Counted from the stretch's first letter, positions 9,001 to 18,295 are shown. The stretch is DNA of 64,000 nucleotides from Myroides phaeus (GCF_900099675.1 NZ_FNDQ01000008.1:62001-126000); one strand, 5' to 3'. Program-made: numbers and translations. Notes: a model not told the origin generated them from the letters alone.

Positions 9001-9702
9001 TTAAATTAAAATATCACTTTCTAAATCAGATTTTTCAATGTCAAACTTGAAGTTAAGCTTGTGCATTAAATCTAATACTAACTTTTTATACCAGTTTTCT
9101 GATTTAGGATGGATATAAATCTTTTCTATTAATTGTGTAATATCCACGTGAATCTTTACGCCCTCTTGAATGTTGAGGTTTAAAGGAGTAACATCTGAAA
9201 TTACCCTGACTTCTTTTTCATATTGAAAACTCTTTCTCTTAAAAAGAAATGGGAAGAAGTTATCTTCAAACGGGATATACTCTTTTTTATAATCTATATA
9301 GTGAACTTCACCAATGTGTTGAGGTACCCTTGTTTCAGCTTTTAGCGCTTCTTGCATTCTACCAATTGTAGATTGAATTGCTAAGCCTTCATTGTTTTTA
9401 GTAAAAATCTGCCACATTGCAAATGATTCGTATTCATTGATGTGCCAACTACTAATAACAACGTTTTTTCTCTTTTGTTTGTATTGATCTAAGAAAAAAG
9501 GCTTGTCTGCACTAATTCTTTTGATTTCTTCAAAAGTAGGTTCACTGAAAGTACCTTCAAATTGGTCTTCAAACTTGTCAGACCTCGACATAAACATTTT
9601 ATTCGACAACAAGAGATCTAAGAATTTAGATAAATCCATATATTTCCAAATCACCGTATCCGGGTCTTGAGGCAATCGTATGTTCTTGTTCTCGATATAC
9701 AT
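9001..9702 (-). CDS. DUF2971 domain protein
   Basis: A 233-residue cytoplasmic protein with no signal peptide or membrane helix. The segment WKYMDLSKFLDLLLSNKMFMSRSDKFEDQFEG and the later MWQIF..NEGLAIQST are typical of DUF2971. The function is unknown; in many genomes the family sits in accessory or defence-like loci. Here it is enclosed by housekeeping genes: its start is 1 bp after the ABC exporter stop and its own stop is 14 bp before pncB. Confidence 0.8.
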   Translation of the reverse strand: MYIENKNIRLPQDPDTVIWKYMDLSKFLDLLLSNKMFMSRSDKFEDQFEGTFSEPTFEEIKRISADKPFFLDQYKQKRKNVVISSWHINEYESFAMWQIFTKNNEGLAIQSTIGRMQEALKAETRVPQHIGEVHYIDYKKEYIPFEDNFFPFLFKRKSFQYEKEVRVISDVTPLNLNIQEGVKIHVDITQLIEKIYIHPKSENWYKKLVLDLMHKLNFKFDIEKSDLESDILI

Positions 9703-9703
9703 A

Positions 9704-11533
9704 TTAGTCTAATGTTTGTAGGGACACTAATTTAGAATACGTTCCATTTAAAGATAGTAATTCTTCGTGTGTACCTTGTTCTACTATTTTTCCTTTTTGC
9801 ATTACTACAATTAAGTCTGCACTTTGAATTGTAGATAACCTATGAGCAATAACGATAGAAGTTCTGTTTTTCATCATATTTTCTAACGCTACCTGTACTA
9901 ACTTTTCGCTTTCAGTATCTAATGCTGAAGTAGCTTCATCAAGTACCATAATAGGAGGGTTTTTCAATACCGCACGCGCAATTGATAAACGTTGTTTTTG
10001 TCCACCCGATAATTTGTTTCCAGCATCCCCGATATTAGTATCAATACCATTTGGAAGGTCTTTTACAAACTCATAGGCATTAGCGATCTTTAATGCTTCT
10101 ATAATTTCTTGGTCAGTAGCATTTTCTTTTCCTAATTTAAGGTTATTTTTAATTGTATCATTAAACAAGATACTGTCTTGCGTAACTAAACCAATCATCC
10201 CTCGTAAATCGTGAATATTTAGGTCGCGAATGTCTTGATCATCTATTTTTATAGCCCCTTCATTAATATCCCAGAAACGAGTCAATAAATTAGCCATTGT
10301 ACTTTTTCCACTTCCAGATTGACCAACAAGGGCAACTGATTTTCCTTTAGGAATAGTTAGAGAAAAGTCTTTTAGGACATAATCATCTTCATATTTAAAG
10401 GAAATATTATCTACATTGATAACCTTGTCAAAAGAAGATTTAGCAATAGCATTCGGTTTAGAGTCAATAGGGTTTTCTTCTTCTAATATTTCTAACACAC
10501 GTTCTGCTGCAGCATTACCACGTTTTAAGCTATAAGAAGCTTTAGACATTGCTTTAGCTGGAGTTAGAATATTATAAGCCATACCAATGTATGCAATAAA
10601 TGAAGCACCTGTTAAAGTACCTTCACCCAAAACTAAATGACCACCGTAAACTAATAAAACAGAAATAGTTACAATTCCTAAAAACTCACTCATAGGAGAA
10701 GAAAGGTTTTGACGATTTAATATTTTATTATTTAATTCATAAAAAGTTTGTGTTGAACCTTGGAATTTATCGTTAAATCTCTTCTCAGCATTAAAGCTTT
10801 TAATCACTTTTAATCCCGCCAATGATTCTTCGATAATAGATAAAAAATATCCTTGTTCCTCAGAAGCTTTTTGTGAGCTTTTCTTTAACGTTTTCCCCAC
10901 TTTAGAAATGATAATCCCTGAAATAGGTACAAAAATAAAAACGAATATTGTCAACTCTGTACTGATGAAAAACATTGCTACAATTGTAAATACAATCGTT
11001 AATGGTTCACGTACAACTACTTCTAAAATAGAAAGGAATGAATGTTGAATTTCCAACACATCAGAGGTAATTCTTGAAATAACGTCACCTTTTCTTTTTT
11101 CAGAAAAGAAAGCAAGGGGTAAGTCAACAGCTTTTTTGTACATCGCATTACGGATGTCTTTTAAAACACCATTGCGCAAGAATGTAATAAAGTACATTGC
11201 CCAATAGTTAAACAAGTTTTTCAATAAGAAAAGCGAGATAATAATTGCCGCTAACCACATCAATGTGTTTTGTGCTCCATGTTCAGCAGAGTACTGCGTA
11301 AGGTAAAACGACATTGAGTCTTGTAAATAGTTTTTAGCGTGTCCAAGCGTAGTATATACTGGCTTCTCAGTGATAGGTTTCTCATCACCAAATAGTACAG
11401 TAAGCATTGGAATTAGGGCAACAAAAGACAATGCACTAAAAAGTGCATATAAGATATTAAAGAATATATTTAAGTAAGCGTAGTTCTTATAAGGTTTCGC
11501 AAAGCGAATAATCTTTTTGAAATATTCGTTCAT
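9704..11533 (-). CDS. MsbA-like ABC exporter (fused membrane and ATPase domains)
   Basis: A 609-residue half-transporter. About six membrane helices lie in residues 20-330. The ATPase follows, with Walker A GQSGSGKS (404-411), Q-loop at 452, signature LSGGQ (508-512), Walker B IMVLDE (528-533) and the switch histidine H564. It resembles MsbA, which flips lipid A-core across the inner membrane, but the same architecture serves other lipids and drugs, so the substrate is an inference. It heads a three-gene leftward operon with DUF2971 and pncB, and is separated from the upstream mutase by a terminator. Confidence 0.85.
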   Translation of the reverse strand: MNEYFKKIIRFAKPYKNYAYLNIFFNILYALFSALSFVALIPMLTVLFGDEKPITEKPVYTTLGHAKNYLQDSMSFYLTQYSAEHGAQNTLMWLAAIIISLFLLKNLFNYWAMYFITFLRNGVLKDIRNAMYKKAVDLPLAFFSEKRKGDVISRITSDVLEIQHSFLSILEVVVREPLTIVFTIVAMFFISTELTIFVFIFVPISGIIISKVGKTLKKSSQKASEEQGYFLSIIEESLAGLKVIKSFNAEKRFNDKFQGSTQTFYELNNKILNRQNLSSPMSEFLGIVTISVLLVYGGHLVLGEGTLTGASFIAYIGMAYNILTPAKAMSKASYSLKRGNAAAERVLEILEEENPIDSKPNAIAKSSFDKVINVDNISFKYEDDYVLKDFSLTIPKGKSVALVGQSGSGKSTMANLLTRFWDINEGAIKIDDQDIRDLNIHDLRGMIGLVTQDSILFNDTIKNNLKLGKENATDQEIIEALKIANAYEFVKDLPNGIDTNIGDAGNKLSGGQKQRLSIARAVLKNPPIMVLDEATSALDTESEKLVQVALENMMKNRTSIVIAHRLSTIQSADLIVVMQKGKIVEQGTHEELLSLNGTYSKLVSLQTLD

Positions 11534-11560
11534 ATATTGTTGTTGTATAAAGGGGAAATA

Positions 11561-11590
11561 AAAAGATAGACTGGCATTGCTACCAGTCTA
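11561..11590 (-). terminator. Intrinsic terminator behind the phosphosugar mutase
   Basis: The arms TAGACTGG (11567-11574) and CCAGTCTA (11583-11590) form a perfect stem, followed on the minus strand by CTTTTTATTT. It separates the DUF4199-GT-mutase operon from the ABC exporter operon. Confidence 0.75.
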
Positions 11591-11596
11591 TTCTAT

Positions 11597-13324
11597 TTAG
11601 TTTAATTTCATTTCTTTAATGATATCTTGAATTTTCTGGTCTAAAAGTTGCTCAGTAGCTTTCACTTCAGACAAGTCGTGTAACGGTTCGTTTACACTGA
11701 AATAGAATTTAATCTTTGGCTCAGTACCACTTGGGCGAGCTGCGATTTTCGTACCATCCTCAAGATAGTAAATCAATACGTTTGACTTAGGAACATCAAT
11801 TGTTTCAATTTCATTTGTAATTAAGTTTTTAGCCTCACTACTTTGATAATCTTCAACACATACTACGCGTTGTCCGATAATTTCTGTTAATGGGTTTTGT
11901 CTTAATTGAACCATCATTTCTTTAATTTCTTCTGCTCCTGAAATACCTTTTTTCACAAGAGAAATTAAATGTTCTTTATAGAAACTATTATCAATGTATA
12001 GGTTCATCAATTCTTGGAAGAATGAGCTTCCAGCAGCTTTTGCAATAGCAGCAATTTCACAAACCAATAAAGTAGAAGCAACAGCATCTTTATCGCGTAC
12101 TGCGTCACCTACCATATATCCGAAACTTTCTTCACCACCACCGATGAACTTTTGATCTGGACATTCGTTGATGAATTTAGCAATCCATTTGAATCCTGTT
12201 AACCCAACTTTGCATTCTACGTTGTAACTTTCTGCTAAGTCTAACATCATTGGAGTTGATACAATTGTAGAACCGATAAATTCGTTTCCTTTAAATCCTT
12301 TGTTGCGTTTCCATTGCTCTAATAAGAAAGCAGTCATCATAACCATTGTTTGGTTACCATTTAACAATCTCATCTTTCCATCAAGGTCACGTACTCCAAT
12401 ACCGATACGGTCAGAGTCAGGATCAGTACCAATAACGATATCTGCACCTTTTTCATCTGCTAATTCCATTGCCATTTTTAATGCTTCTGGCTCTTCTGGG
12501 TTTGGAGATTTTACAGTTGGGAAGTCCCCATTTGGTTCTTCTTGTTCTTTTACGATAAATACATTTTTGTATCCAGCAGCTTCTAACGTTCTTGGAATAA
12601 GCTTAATAGAAGTACCGTGTAAAGAAGTATAAGATATTTTTAATCCGTCTTTGATATTTTGAGGAGTATCAAAGCTTGCATTTTCAATTGTAGATTGGAT
12701 GAATGCTTTGTCTAACTCTTCACCCACATAAGTGATCAAGCTATCGTTTCCAGTAAATTGTACTTCGTCATAGCTTAATTTGTTGATTTCGTCAATAACT
12801 GCAGCGTCGTTTGGAGGAACAATTTGTCCACCATCTTGCCAATACACTTTGTACCCGTTGTATTCAGGAGGGTTATGTGATGCTGTCAATACAATACCAG
12901 CATTACAGTTGTAATGTCTAACAGCGAAAGACAATTCAGGAGTAGGGCGCATTTCAGAGAATAAGTAAACTTTTATTCCATTTGCTGTAAAAACGTCAGC
13001 TACTACTTTAGCTAATTCTTGACTATTATGACGACAATCATAGTTAATAGTTACTTTCCACTCTTGACCAGGGAAAGATTCTTTGATATAGTTAGATAAA
13101 CCTTGTGTATTTTTACCCAAAGTATATTTGTTGATGCGGTTTGTACCGATACCCATAATACCACGCATACCACCTGTTCCAAATTCTAAGTTTTTGTAAA
13201 AACTATCTTTAAGTAGGGCAGGGTCAGTATCAATCATTGTTTGAACAGAAGCCTGTGTGTCAGCATCGAAAGGTGACTTTAACCACAATTCTGCTTTTGC
13301 TAAGATTTCTTTTTCTATTTGCAT
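11597..13324 (-). CDS. Phosphoglucomutase/phosphomannomutase family enzyme
   Basis: A 575-residue alpha-D-phosphohexomutase. The phosphoserine loop TASHNP has its catalytic serine at S149, the metal loop DPDSD is at 301-305, the sugar-binding GGEESFG motif is near 397-403, and the phosphate-binding RPSGTEPKIKFY loop is near the C-terminus. The length fits the long PgcA-like phospho-sugar mutases of Firmicutes and Bacteroidetes. It interconverts hexose-1- and hexose-6-phosphates for cell-envelope sugars, matching its neighbour, a lipid-linked glycosyltransferase 21 bp upstream. Confidence 0.92.
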   Translation of the reverse strand: MQIEKEILAKAELWLKSPFDADTQASVQTMIDTDPALLKDSFYKNLEFGTGGMRGIMGIGTNRINKYTLGKNTQGLSNYIKESFPGQEWKVTINYDCRHNSQELAKVVADVFTANGIKVYLFSEMRPTPELSFAVRHYNCNAGIVLTASHNPPEYNGYKVYWQDGGQIVPPNDAAVIDEINKLSYDEVQFTGNDSLITYVGEELDKAFIQSTIENASFDTPQNIKDGLKISYTSLHGTSIKLIPRTLEAAGYKNVFIVKEQEEPNGDFPTVKSPNPEEPEALKMAMELADEKGADIVIGTDPDSDRIGIGVRDLDGKMRLLNGNQTMVMMTAFLLEQWKRNKGFKGNEFIGSTIVSTPMMLDLAESYNVECKVGLTGFKWIAKFINECPDQKFIGGGEESFGYMVGDAVRDKDAVASTLLVCEIAAIAKAAGSSFFQELMNLYIDNSFYKEHLISLVKKGISGAEEIKEMMVQLRQNPLTEIIGQRVVCVEDYQSSEAKNLITNEIETIDVPKSNVLIYYLEDGTKIAARPSGTEPKIKFYFSVNEPLHDLSEVKATEQLLDQKIQDIIKEMKLN

Positions 13325-13345
13325 AATATTAAATTTTAGTGTGGA

Positions 13346-14302
13346 TTAAAAACCGCGTTGTTCAGCGATTTTATATCTACTAATGTTTGTTCTCGTTTTT
13401 AAAATCATTTCTCCTAAGAAACCAGCAAGAAACATTTGTGTTCCAATTACCATTGTTGCTAAGGATATATAAAACCAAGGATTTTGTGTAATCAAAATCG
13501 CTGTCTCATTGTTGTATAACTTGTACAATTTACTCATTCCAATACCAAAGGCAGCACAGAATCCAATACCAAAAGTTATTCCCCCTAAGGTACCAAAAAA
13601 ATGCATTGGTCTTTTCCCAAATTTTGATAAAAACCAAATTGTAATAAGGTCTAAGAAGCCGTAGATAAAGCGGCTCATACCAAATTTAGTTGTACCATAT
13701 TTTCTTGCTTGATGTTGTACTACTTTTTCACCGATATTGTCATATCCTTCATTCTTTGCCAGAACAGGTATGTAGCGATGCATTTCACCTGAAACCTCAA
13801 TGTTTTTAATCACCTCATTTTTATAGGCTTTTAATCCGCAATTGAAATCGTTTAAAGTAACCCCAGATGTTTTACGTGCAGCCCAATTGAATAATTTAGA
13901 AGGAAGGTTCTTAGCAATGACCGAGTCATATCTCTTTTTCTTCCAACCAGAAACCATATCAAACCCATCAACCGTTATCATTTTAAATAACTCTGGAATT
14001 TCATCAGGACTGTCTTGTAAGTCAGCATCCATTGTAATAACTACATCTCCATTGGCTTGTGCAAATCCAGCGTGTAGTGCTTGTGATTTACCAAAGTTAC
14101 GTTGAAAACGTATTCCTTTTGTATGAGAATCATCATGTGATAATTGTGAAATTATTTTCCAAGAATCATCTTTACTACCATCATCTACAAATAAAATTTC
14201 ATACGAAAAGTCGTGCTCGCGCATAACTTTCGTTATCCACTGATGCAGTTCAGGAAGTGATTCTGCTTCATTTAGCAAAGGAATTACAATTGATAAATTC
14301 AT
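13346..14302 (-). CDS. Family 2 glycosyltransferase with two C-terminal membrane helices (GtrB/DPM-like)
   Basis: The 318-residue protein has a GT-A domain with FVDDGSKDDS (DD at 40-41) and the metal-binding DADLQD (92-97). After residue 225 two membrane helices follow (about 235-258 and 270-298). This layout matches polyprenyl-phosphate glycosyltransferases such as GtrB and ArnC, which load glucose, mannose or an aminosugar on undecaprenyl phosphate. The sugar is not predictable from sequence. It lies 3 bp after the DUF4199 gene and 21 bp before the mutase, in one operon. Confidence 0.88.
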   Translation of the reverse strand: MNLSIVIPLLNEAESLPELHQWITKVMREHDFSYEILFVDDGSKDDSWKIISQLSHDDSHTKGIRFQRNFGKSQALHAGFAQANGDVVITMDADLQDSPDEIPELFKMITVDGFDMVSGWKKKRYDSVIAKNLPSKLFNWAARKTSGVTLNDFNCGLKAYKNEVIKNIEVSGEMHRYIPVLAKNEGYDNIGEKVVQHQARKYGTTKFGMSRFIYGFLDLITIWFLSKFGKRPMHFFGTLGGITFGIGFCAAFGIGMSKLYKLYNNETAILITQNPWFYISLATMVIGTQMFLAGFLGEMILKTRTNISRYKIAEQRGF

Positions 14303-14305
14303 TTA

Positions 14306-14893
14306 TTACTTGCGTTTCTTAGGCTGTTTTGGTTCAGCAGTTACTTCTTTTTGTTGTTCAACAGGTGAAATAAATTCAGATTTATTTTTAAAGATAGCAG
14401 CCAAAAGCAACCCTAAGATAGAGTTTCTCAATATACTACCAGCCCACATAAACAATTGAGATTTAGGAGCAAACTGACTGATGTCGCGTGCTTTTTGTAA
14501 TTGTTCATCTATTTGGTCTTGTGGTAAACCTGATTTATCTAATGTTTGAATTAGCATTTCATACAATGCTTTATTTACGACATCTTTTGCCGCTGGGTCA
14601 ACAACGTTAAACAATAAGTTATATACAATATAGTTTACAGTAACCCCAATAGTAATCATGATTAAGTAAGGAGTAAACGCCTCTCTAAAAGTTACATATC
14701 CACCACATTTGTTTTTAGCAACAAGGACAGACAAAATACCAAGACATACAACAACTCCCATATTAAAGAAACCGGCAAGTGTGTTGGCAAACAATGTTTG
14801 ATCTGTGAAAAAGATAACACAGTTAAACAAGATATAATAGATGGCTAATATAATTCCAAAAGTGATTCCTACTTTATTTACGGTACTCTTCAT
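14306..14893 (-). CDS. DUF4199 family membrane protein
   Basis: A 195-residue protein with about four membrane helices (near 9-28, 36-56, 66-90 and 145-168) and a basic C-terminal tail. DUF4199 is common in Bacteroidetes and has no known function. I choose the ATG at 14893 over the in-frame start at 14920 because an exact -7 promoter element occupies 14918-14925, so a start at 14920 would lie upstream of the transcript. It is the first gene of the glycosyltransferase-mutase operon. Confidence 0.8.
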   Translation of the reverse strand: MKSTVNKVGITFGIILAIYYILFNCVIFFTDQTLFANTLAGFFNMGVVVCLGILSVLVAKNKCGGYVTFREAFTPYLIMITIGVTVNYIVYNLLFNVVDPAAKDVVNKALYEMLIQTLDKSGLPQDQIDEQLQKARDISQFAPKSQLFMWAGSILRNSILGLLLAAIFKNKSEFISPVEQQKEVTAEPKQPKKRK

Positions 14894-14917
14894 TACGATT
14901 TTAATAGATATAATTGA

Positions 14918-14925
14918 CAAATATA
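14918..14925 (-). promoter_or_regulatory. -7 element (TATATTTG) of the DUF4199-GT-mutase operon
   Basis: Exact TAnnTTTG on the minus strand, 24 bp upstream of the chosen DUF4199 start. No convincing -33 element was found at the usual spacing. Confidence 0.45.
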
Positions 14926-15051
14926 CTAAAAATAACCCTTTACCTTTTGGTTACAATAAGAGAATATTAACATTAACTAACGAAGAATTGTACCCTATTA
15001 CTAATGTCTTGGAAGAAGTTTGTGTAGCTGATTGAGCAGTAGGAGAGTATA

Positions 15052-15086
15052 AAACAAGAAGTGACTCTGTACATCACTTCTTGTTT
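15052..15086 (-). terminator. Intrinsic terminator behind the S37-type peptidase
   Basis: A perfect 13-bp stem formed by 15052-15064 (AAACAAGAAGTGA) and 15074-15086. It lies 15 bp past the peptidase stop, with TTTTATA following on the minus strand. Confidence 0.7.
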
Positions 15087-15101
15087 ATATGTTTTAGCTG
15101 G

Positions 15102-16397
15102 TTAAAGCGTTTGTGTTTGAGGTTTTAAGCCTGTCATTTGTTCTAACGACTTAAAGAAATCTTTTCTCATTTGTGGCGTCATATTCTTTACCCTTGCTTG
15201 TCCGTGGTCTTTACCAGGTAAAACAAAAGACTTAGAATTAACTTGTTTTGTAGGTATTACCATAGACGCACTCCATGTGTCGGTTTCTCCATAGACATAT
15301 AGAATGTTGTTAGCTTCTGTATCTAACCACGTTTTTACTTTTTGGATTAACTCGTCAGAAAATACGTCATACGTAGTTCCTTTAGGCATAAAAGTAGCCA
15401 GTGGGTTTTTGTCAAAGCTGACATATTGTTTGAAAGGAGTAATATCATAGCCATAATATCCTAATTGTGTGCCTGCTTGGTAAAAGTGTGAAGCAAAACG
15501 TTCAATTGTTTTATCACTAAAGAAGTCGATATTACTTACGCTTAAAAAGTGTTCTGTCAGTTCGTCTAAGTTTGTTGTATTTGGAAATACAGCACAAGAA
15601 TGTCCTGATTGCCAAAAGCCAAAACTATATTCTAAAACAGCATATTCAAAGGCTTTTTCAAGAGAGCCTAAATAATCAAAAGTTAAGTTAGCTCCTTTAG
15701 CATACCAATTCAGCTTTTCTAAGATTGCTTTTTTGTTTTTAAACAAGCTTATTTGAATATTGTAAATTTTATCGCGACACGTTTTATCTCCCACTTGTTC
15801 AAGGAAAGGGTAAATACGTGGTTCTTCCAATGATTGGTTAAAAGGCGCTACGTAAGGAATAGCAACATCAACATCATTAGGGTAGAAGTATTTGTAGTAA
15901 ATAGCCGTTTGTCCTCCTTTGCTAATACCTGTACTAATCCACTTGCCTTGGTATAGCTCGCGAAACAATGTGTTTATCTCGTGTAAATCAGTTGTTACTT
16001 GTTCCATTGTCAGAAATTCCCACGGTTTGCCATCGGGAATTGACTCTCCAAAATAGCGATGTTCTATATTGAGGTAATTACTATTTAAGTAGCTTACCAT
16101 TTCACTTGCGCGCACATATAAATTATACCCGTTCGTTTCCATAATTGTTGGTCTGTCAAAACCTCTATGGTAATAATGTACTTTTTGTTTAAAATATCCT
16201 TTAGAGGGATCCTTGTGATCTACTAACTGTCGTATAAACAATTCATATAACAGATAGCTATCGTCATTTGTTTCTATTTGTTTAAAAGTTACGTTCTTTA
16301 AATTGTAGAGCGCTTGTTCTACAGTCTTTTTGTCAGGATGAGCAAAAGAGAGTAGATAGAAGCATAAAAATAGTAAGGTGGTTAGTGTTTTTTGCAT
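15102..16397 (-). CDS. Secreted serine peptidase, S28/S37 (tripeptidyl aminopeptidase) type
   Basis: The 431-residue protein starts with a signal peptide (about 1-19). It contains the nucleophile elbow STGISKGG with the candidate catalytic serine at S159, preceded by an IEHRYFGES motif (111-119) shared by S28 and S37 peptidases. A C-terminal ETDTWSA..(KDHGQA) region supplies the expected acid and histidine. Such enzymes trim peptides from the N-terminus or after proline outside the cytoplasm. I favour S37 from length and motifs, but the split between S28 and S37 is not certain. Confidence 0.8.
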   Translation of the reverse strand: MQKTLTTLLFLCFYLLSFAHPDKKTVEQALYNLKNVTFKQIETNDDSYLLYELFIRQLVDHKDPSKGYFKQKVHYYHRGFDRPTIMETNGYNLYVRASEMVSYLNSNYLNIEHRYFGESIPDGKPWEFLTMEQVTTDLHEINTLFRELYQGKWISTGISKGGQTAIYYKYFYPNDVDVAIPYVAPFNQSLEEPRIYPFLEQVGDKTCRDKIYNIQISLFKNKKAILEKLNWYAKGANLTFDYLGSLEKAFEYAVLEYSFGFWQSGHSCAVFPNTTNLDELTEHFLSVSNIDFFSDKTIERFASHFYQAGTQLGYYGYDITPFKQYVSFDKNPLATFMPKGTTYDVFSDELIQKVKTWLDTEANNILYVYGETDTWSASMVIPTKQVNSKSFVLPGKDHGQARVKNMTPQMRKDFFKSLEQMTGLKPQTQTL

Positions 16398-16531
16398 TGT
16401 TTTTTTGTGTTAATAAATGTTATCAAAATAGTTTTAGGTTAATTCGGCATTAAAAAGACCAAGTTTGAAGTCTTGGAAAGCAAAAGATAGGGATTATACT
16501 TTGTTTGTACAAAAAATAATTAAAATACTTA

Positions 16532-16561
16532 TTTGATAATTGAATTTTAGTTGTACATTTG
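16532..16561 (+). promoter_or_regulatory. Promoter of the L31 gene (TTTG - 18 bp - TACATTTG)
   Basis: TTTG at 16532-16535 and TACATTTG at 16554-16561 match both the -33 and -7 boxes of the Bacteroidetes housekeeping promoter at an accepted spacing. This is one of the two clearest promoters in the window. It implies a leader of about 105 nt before the L31 start. Confidence 0.75.
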
Positions 16562-16589
16562 CACACTGAAAAGTAAATAATTATAACTA

Positions 16590-16672
16590 AAAAGTTATCG
16601 GAAGTTTACACCTTTCTTGAGAATAGAAAGCTTCGGGACGGAAAATAACTCAAAATTTAAATAGAATTTATC
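16590..16672 (+). promoter_or_regulatory. Candidate structured 5' leader of the L31 mRNA
   Basis: Inside the predicted leader, GAAG (16601-16604) pairs with CTTC (16631-16634) and encloses a second stem CTTTCT (16612-16617) with AGAAAG (16625-16630); the two right arms are adjacent, so the helices could stack. Ribosomal-protein mRNAs often carry such autoregulatory leaders. Whether this one binds L31 is inference. Confidence 0.4.
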
Positions 16673-16924
16673 ATGAAAAAAGGTATTCACCCAGAAAATT
16701 ACAGATTAGTAGCATTTAAAGATATGTCTAACGAAGACGTGTTCATTACAAAATCAACAGTAGATACAAAAGAAACTATCGAAGTTGACGGAGTAGAATA
16801 CCCAGTGTTCAAAATGGAGATCTCTCGTACATCTCACCCATTCTACACAGGTAAATCTAAACTTATCGATACTGCAGGACGTATTGACAAATTCAAAACT
16901 AAATACGCTAAATTCAAAAAATAA
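16673..16924 (+). CDS. rpmE2: 50S ribosomal protein L31 type B
   Basis: An 83-residue protein beginning MKKGIHPENYR, containing SRTSHPFYTGK and ending in a lysine-rich tail. It lacks the CxxC zinc ribbon, which marks it as the zinc-independent B form of L31. It forms part of the large ribosomal subunit. The gene has its own promoter, a long leader and a strong terminator, so it is monocistronic. In many bacteria the B form replaces the zinc form under zinc limitation, but in Bacteroidetes it is often the only copy. Confidence 0.97.
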   Translation: MKKGIHPENYRLVAFKDMSNEDVFITKSTVDTKETIEVDGVEYPVFKMEISRTSHPFYTGKSKLIDTAGRIDKFKTKYAKFKK

Positions 16925-16945
16925 TTTAGTATATCATATAATAAG

Positions 16946-16977
16946 AACCTCTCAAGTAATTGAGAGGTTTTTTTTTG
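16946..16977 (+). terminator. Intrinsic terminator of the L31 gene
   Basis: A perfect 10-bp stem AACCTCTCAA (16946-16955) / TTGAGAGGTT (16960-16969) followed by a run of T. Confidence 0.9.
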
Positions 16978-16995
16978 CTCCGTTGGGAGAAAATG

Positions 16996-17027
16996 TTGTG
17001 TTTTTCCAGTTGATTAAAGTAACTTTG
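16996..17027 (+). promoter_or_regulatory. Promoter of the GlmU-like gene (TTG - 21 bp - TAACTTTG)
   Basis: TAACTTTG at 17020-17027 is an exact -7 match, 29 bp upstream of the start codon. TTG at 16996-16998 is a possible -33 core. Confidence 0.55.
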
Positions 17028-17056
17028 ATTTCAATTAGAAATAGATCCGATTAATT

Positions 17057-18247
17057 ATGAATTATATTTTATTTGATGGAGACGTAAGAGAGGCATTATT
17101 GCCTTTTACTTTTACTCGCCCAGTAGCTGATATACGTATTGGTATTCTAACAATTAGAGAAAAATGGGAGACTTACCTACGCTATACTACAACTACATTA
17201 ACGGAAGAATATTTGTCTGCTAAATTTCCAATGGTTGAGGTAGAAAACAATGTGATGATTAATGCTTCATATTTACCAAACCGTGAATTAGTTGACCTTA
17301 TTTTAGACTTAGAGCCAATGCAGGCTGTGGTTTATCAAGAAGATATCATTGCTTTTTATACACAAGAAACACAGGAAGAGGTTGATTTTAATGATTACAC
17401 CTTAATTTCTTATGAAGGGGAGTTAATACAAGTTGCCAATAAATGGGATATTTTCCAAAAGAACGATGAGGCATTACGTGCTGACTTTGCTCTTGTAACA
17501 GAAGATAGGATATCAGAGCCAATCCCTGAAAACGTAAATGTAATCGCTCCAGAGAACGTATTTATTGAAGAAGGTGCAAAGTTAGCTTTTGTTACTTTAA
17601 ATGCTTCTACTGGACCTATTTACATTGGTAAGGACACTGAGATTATGGAAGGATCTATTATTCGTGGACCTTTTGCTCTTTGTGAAGGAGCTCAAGTGAA
17701 GTTGGGAACCAAGATTTATGGTGCTACTACAGTAGGACCAGAGTGTAGAGTAGGAGGAGAAGTGAATAACTCTGTAATGTTTGGCTATTCAAACAAAGGA
17801 CATGACGGATTCTTGGGTAATTCGGTTTTAGGAGAATGGTGTAATTTAGGGGCTGATACAAATAATTCGAACTTAAAGAACAATTATGCACCAGTTAAAT
17901 TGTGGAACTATGAAACAGGTGACTATGAGAATACGGGTTTACAGTTTTGTGGATTAATGATGGGAGACCACAGTAAAAGTGGAATTAACACAATGTTTAA
18001 TACAGGAACGGTAGTAGGTGTGTCTTGTAGTATTTTCGGTGGTGGTTTTCCTAAAACATTCTTGCCTAACTTTACTTGGGGTGGTGTAGAATCTACAGAT
18101 CATTACAAAGTAGATAAAGCAATTGAAACAATGAAAATTGTAATGGCGAGAAGACATATTGAATTCACACCAATTGATGAAGAAATAATTCGTCAGATTG
18201 CTGCGGATACCGAATTAGAGAGGTTTCAGCATAGTTTAAAACGATAA
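17057..18247 (+). CDS. GlmU-like putative sugar nucleotidyltransferase with left-handed beta-helix
   Basis: A 396-residue protein that starts MNYILFDGDVREALLPFTFTRPVADIRIG, the characteristic opening of a Bacteroidetes family annotated as GlmU-like. Residues about 1-165 are a reduced nucleotidyltransferase-like domain without the canonical GGxGTRM signature, and 165-350 form hexapeptide repeats (GKDTEIMEGSIIRGP and similar) of an acyltransferase-type beta-helix. The likely role is in activated amino-sugar supply, but the missing nucleotide loop means the activity is uncertain. Confidence 0.8.
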   Translation: MNYILFDGDVREALLPFTFTRPVADIRIGILTIREKWETYLRYTTTTLTEEYLSAKFPMVEVENNVMINASYLPNRELVDLILDLEPMQAVVYQEDIIAFYTQETQEEVDFNDYTLISYEGELIQVANKWDIFQKNDEALRADFALVTEDRISEPIPENVNVIAPENVFIEEGAKLAFVTLNASTGPIYIGKDTEIMEGSIIRGPFALCEGAQVKLGTKIYGATTVGPECRVGGEVNNSVMFGYSNKGHDGFLGNSVLGEWCNLGADTNNSNLKNNYAPVKLWNYETGDYENTGLQFCGLMMGDHSKSGINTMFNTGTVVGVSCSIFGGGFPKTFLPNFTWGGVESTDHYKVDKAIETMKIVMARRHIEFTPIDEEIIRQIAADTELERFQHSLKR

Positions 18248-18260
18248 TATAAAATGTAGA

Positions 18261-18295
18261 AAGGGATTATTTCATTGAAATAATCCCTTTTTTTA
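18261..18295. terminator. Intrinsic terminator between convergent genes
   Basis: A perfect 13-bp stem: 18261-18273 (AAGGGATTATTTC) with 18277-18289 and a 3-nt loop, followed by a T run on the plus strand. It ends the GlmU-like gene. Confidence 0.85.

Noticed and set aside
14841..15035. 64-codon plus-strand ORF near the DUF4199 start
   Set aside because: It overlaps the DUF4199 coding region and its promoter on the other strand, and has no recognisable protein features.
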